Shown here: piece after piece, positions 62,152 to 64,000 of the stretch | Layout of the letters: each line of letters opens with the position of its first letter | Position numbering within the stretch: position 1 is the stretch's first letter | Assembly (NCBI RefSeq): GCF_023699475.1 | Contig: NZ_JALXFV010000006.1 | Location: forward strand, 1-64,000 | Direction: 5' to 3' | Length of the DNA stretch: 64,000 nucleotides | DNA from: Halomarina rubra | Lineage (GTDB): Archaea > Halobacteriota > Halobacteria > Halobacteriales > Haloarculaceae | The notes under the pieces: model-generated | Told to the model about the DNA's origin: nothing | Seen by the model: only the letters and a program-made list of their open reading frames with translations | The model's database searches: none | Made by a program: the position numbers and the translations under genes

Positions 62152-63776
62152 CGGGCGTTCCCCACAGGTGGTTGATTACAGGTTCCTGGCTCCCAGTGAA
62201 GGACGATTGACTCGGCAGCTCCCCCGGAGTACACGACATCGCCAGTCATGACCCATTGGTCGTATGCACCCGAAGAAATGCGGAGTGGTTCTGGGACTGC
62301 GGGTGCGCCAGTCGTCGTCCACGATTCACGACTCATTGTTGGGCACTGGGGTGGTCCCGATTCCCCCCGAAGCCACGCGTTCGCCGATATGTCCGAAACA
62401 TCTTCCCCACGGTACTTGGTCGCGATGTGACTGAGATGGTCGTCGGATGCCCACCCACCATCCGTGTACTCGGCCCCGAACATCGCTGCCTCGAATTCAG
62501 ATGGCTCTGTGACTGCTTCGAAGGGTTTCGTCTCTAAGCCGGAAAACGGGAATGGGGCAGACACGAGAATTGCGAGAACAACGACTACGACTGCAACTCG
62601 CCCAAGCGTTGGACGACGATGGACTAGCATCGCCAGCGTGACTGCCGTAATAACCAGAACACCAAGATGCATGAACGTCGTTGAGCGGGTGAGCAATGCT
62701 TGGTAGTCAGCTGTTCGGCCACCTGTCAGCGCAAACCCGAGCGCGGCGAGCGGTCCAACGGTAACTGCGAACATCGCGATACCGGACTTGGTGGTCACCA
62801 ACGGAGTCCCGTAGGCCGCCACAATAAGGAGAGCGACGAGTGGAAGCGTGAATAGCAGCAATAGGGGCGACGTCGATGGCATTCCGGGGAAGACTGGAAG
62901 TGCCGCATTCAACACAAACACGAGCGAGCCGAGTCCGAATAACCCCACTGGAATGGCTCGCTGGGTGGGCGACCCTGCGATATCGAGCCATCGTGCGAGC
63001 ATCGTTATGAGAATCGTCCATCCTATGAAGAGCCCCGGTGCTGCCGAGATGGTCGCCGAGTACGGCAACTCAACGAGTTCGTTGTACCCGAACGCGAGCA
63101 GCCAGAACCCCACGACGCCAAGCATGCCAATGAGCGCACGCCGAGCGGTGAATTCTCGGGTGACCACAATCGCTACGAGCGTAGTGAGAATGAGCCCGAG
63201 GATGAACGTACTTCCGTTGTGAACTGCTGGCATCAGACTGCTCAGGACAACGGCGAGAGCGAGCAATCGCCGGTCCTCGCGTGTGATGCCCCAGTGAAGT
63301 GCAAAGACGATGATGGCGACGAATGCGAGTCCATAGACTTCACTACTGATTGTTGCCGTCCGCCAGAGATAGAGGCCCTCTATTGAGAGCCCAATCCCTG
63401 CAAATGCAGCAGCACCTCGCTGGTACGTTCTTGGAAGTCCTCTTGTGAGCGAACGAGCGTATGAAACTGCGATAAGCGAAGGAATGATCGCCAGACACGC
63501 AATGAGAATCTGCACGAAATACAGCGGCTGTATCCCGACGACCTCGCTGGACATTGCGAGCAGCATGTCGAACAGATACTCATCAGGCGCTGGGGCGGTT
63601 GGTCCAACGAATGCGAGTCGATTCGCTTGCTGAATCTGCTCGGCACGACGCACGAATACGAAGGCGTCGGTATTGAACGGAAGCGGCGAGAGATGCCACG
63701 GCAAGAGTCGTGTGGCGATACCAACCGAAAGGACTGCCAGAATCAGCAACGGGTCTGCCCGCTGTTTCGAACTCAT
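62148..63776 (-). CDS. multi-TM membrane protein, GT-C-like, in the ABC operon
   Basis: The 542-residue protein has about 12 hydrophobic helices and a C-terminal extracellular part (~440-542). The first loop reads SPLPFNTDAFVFVRRAEQI, an acidic motif reminiscent of GT-C glycosyltransferases such as oligosaccharyltransferases. ATG 63776 is used because the upstream extension (to 63953) is basic and non-homologous. Both ends overlap neighbours by 4 bases, so it is firmly within the operon. Function is inferred from topology only. Confidence 0.7.
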   Translation of the reverse strand: MSSKQRADPLLILAVLSVGIATRLLPWHLSPLPFNTDAFVFVRRAEQIQQANRLAFVGPTAPAPDEYLFDMLLAMSSEVVGIQPLYFVQILIACLAIIPSLIAVSYARSLTRGLPRTYQRGAAAFAGIGLSIEGLYLWRTATISSEVYGLAFVAIIVFALHWGITREDRRLLALAVVLSSLMPAVHNGSTFILGLILTTLVAIVVTREFTARRALIGMLGVVGFWLLAFGYNELVELPYSATISAAPGLFIGWTILITMLARWLDIAGSPTQRAIPVGLFGLGSLVFVLNAALPVFPGMPSTSPLLLLFTLPLVALLIVAAYGTPLVTTKSGIAMFAVTVGPLAALGFALTGGRTADYQALLTRSTTFMHLGVLVITAVTLAMLVHRRPTLGRVAVVVVVLAILVSAPFPFSGLETKPFEAVTEPSEFEAAMFGAEYTDGGWASDDHLSHIATKYRGEDVSDISANAWLRGESGPPQCPTMSRESWTTTGAPAVPEPLRISSGAYDQWVMTGDVVYSGGAAESIVLHWEPGTCNQPPVGNAR

Positions 63777-64000
63777 CGACTCCCTCCAAACAGGCGAGAT
63801 GGGTCGACCACCGCGAATCGAATTGTTACGACGAGCGCACTGAACAGCGCCAACACGACTCCGCCCACCGTGATGAGTCCGAGAGTTCCGACTGGAAAGC
63901 TGGGAGCAAGTTGCACACCGAACACGGTGAGAGCGCCTACCCACGAGAGACATACTAACACGAGAATTGCGAGGGTGACACCTCCAATCCCCGCTGGAAT
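63773..64000 (-). CDS. membrane protein, C-terminal part only (FtsX-like permease?)
   Basis: The frame is open to the window edge, and 75 residues are visible. Two hydrophobic helices are followed by VTIRFAVVDPSRLFGGSR, a short basic end like those of FtsX/MacB-type permeases. With the LolD-like ATPase in the same operon, a permease is the natural reading. The N-terminal part lies outside the window. Confidence 0.5.
   Translation of the reverse strand: MPAGIGGVTLAILVLVCLSWVGALTVFGVQLAPSFPVGTLGLITVGGVVLALFSALVVTIRFAVVDPSRLFGGSR

Overview
The window comes from a halophilic archaeon (class Halobacteria). The predicted proteins are strongly acidic. Several have Tat-type lipoprotein signals, many genes look leaderless with TATA-like boxes about 25-30 bases upstream, and there are haloarchaeal hallmark families: an Lrp regulator with a TrkA-C domain, the NAD-dependent glucose-6-phosphate dehydrogenase Azf, DUF1616, and a DUF58/MoxR/DUF4350/DUF4129 cluster. 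I cannot name the genus. I see no tRNA, rRNA or CRISPR array.

Layout. (1) 0.5-3.8 kb is ordinary chromosome: a small zinc-finger protein, an Lrp/TrkA-C regulator, a lipoprotein and azf. (2) 4-36.9 kb is an accessory island. It opens with a PrimPol-like replication protein. A tightly packed operon at 6.1-13.1 kb follows: a VirB2-like small membrane protein, a large exported protein, a Tat lipoprotein, a VirB6-like membrane protein and a VirB4-like ATPase. Next come a block of small membrane proteins separated by a dispersed ~95 bp repeat, a 1.9 kb non-coding GT-skewed stretch carrying CCACACATGG repeats, and a VirD4-like ATPase on the opposite strand. I recognise no relaxase or integrase. (3) 25.9-36.4 kb is a patchwork. 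A full-length OB-fold (RPA-like) gene is followed by two truncated copies of its 3' end, and a hairpin from its 3' flank recurs four times. Between these copies lie a Fic protein, a MNT/HEPN toxin-antitoxin pair (HEPN frameshifted), a TnpB element, an ArdC-like metallopeptidase, a SWIM-finger protein, an acetyltransferase and debris (trpB 3' end, PrimPol fragment, PKD fragment). (4) 37-50.8 kb is a surface-glycan locus: a multi-TM glycan enzyme, a flippase, four GT4 glycosyltransferases, two sulfatase-family enzymes and two sugar-nucleotide epimerases. The part from ~36.95 to ~47.4 kb is visibly AT-rich. (5) 50.8-64 kb returns to chromosome-like genes: a Nudix hydrolase, DUF1616 and DUF4129 membrane proteins, DUF58, MoxR and DUF4350 genes, a YdjM-like hydrolase, and an operon of an ABC ATPase with two membrane proteins.

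How the parts may work together. The VirB2/B4/B6/D4-like set suggests a haloarchaeal conjugative element, now integrated and partly decayed. Partial second copies of its VirB6-like and PrimPol genes point to repeated integration or recombination of related elements. The most unusual structure is the 26-36 kb array, in which defence or toxin-antitoxin cargo lies between copies of the same ~270 bp 3' gene end and/or its hairpin-bearing 3' flank. This could be serial accretion at one gene end. A palindromic operator-like element shared by the ArdC-like and SWIM genes suggests common control of plasmid-type functions.
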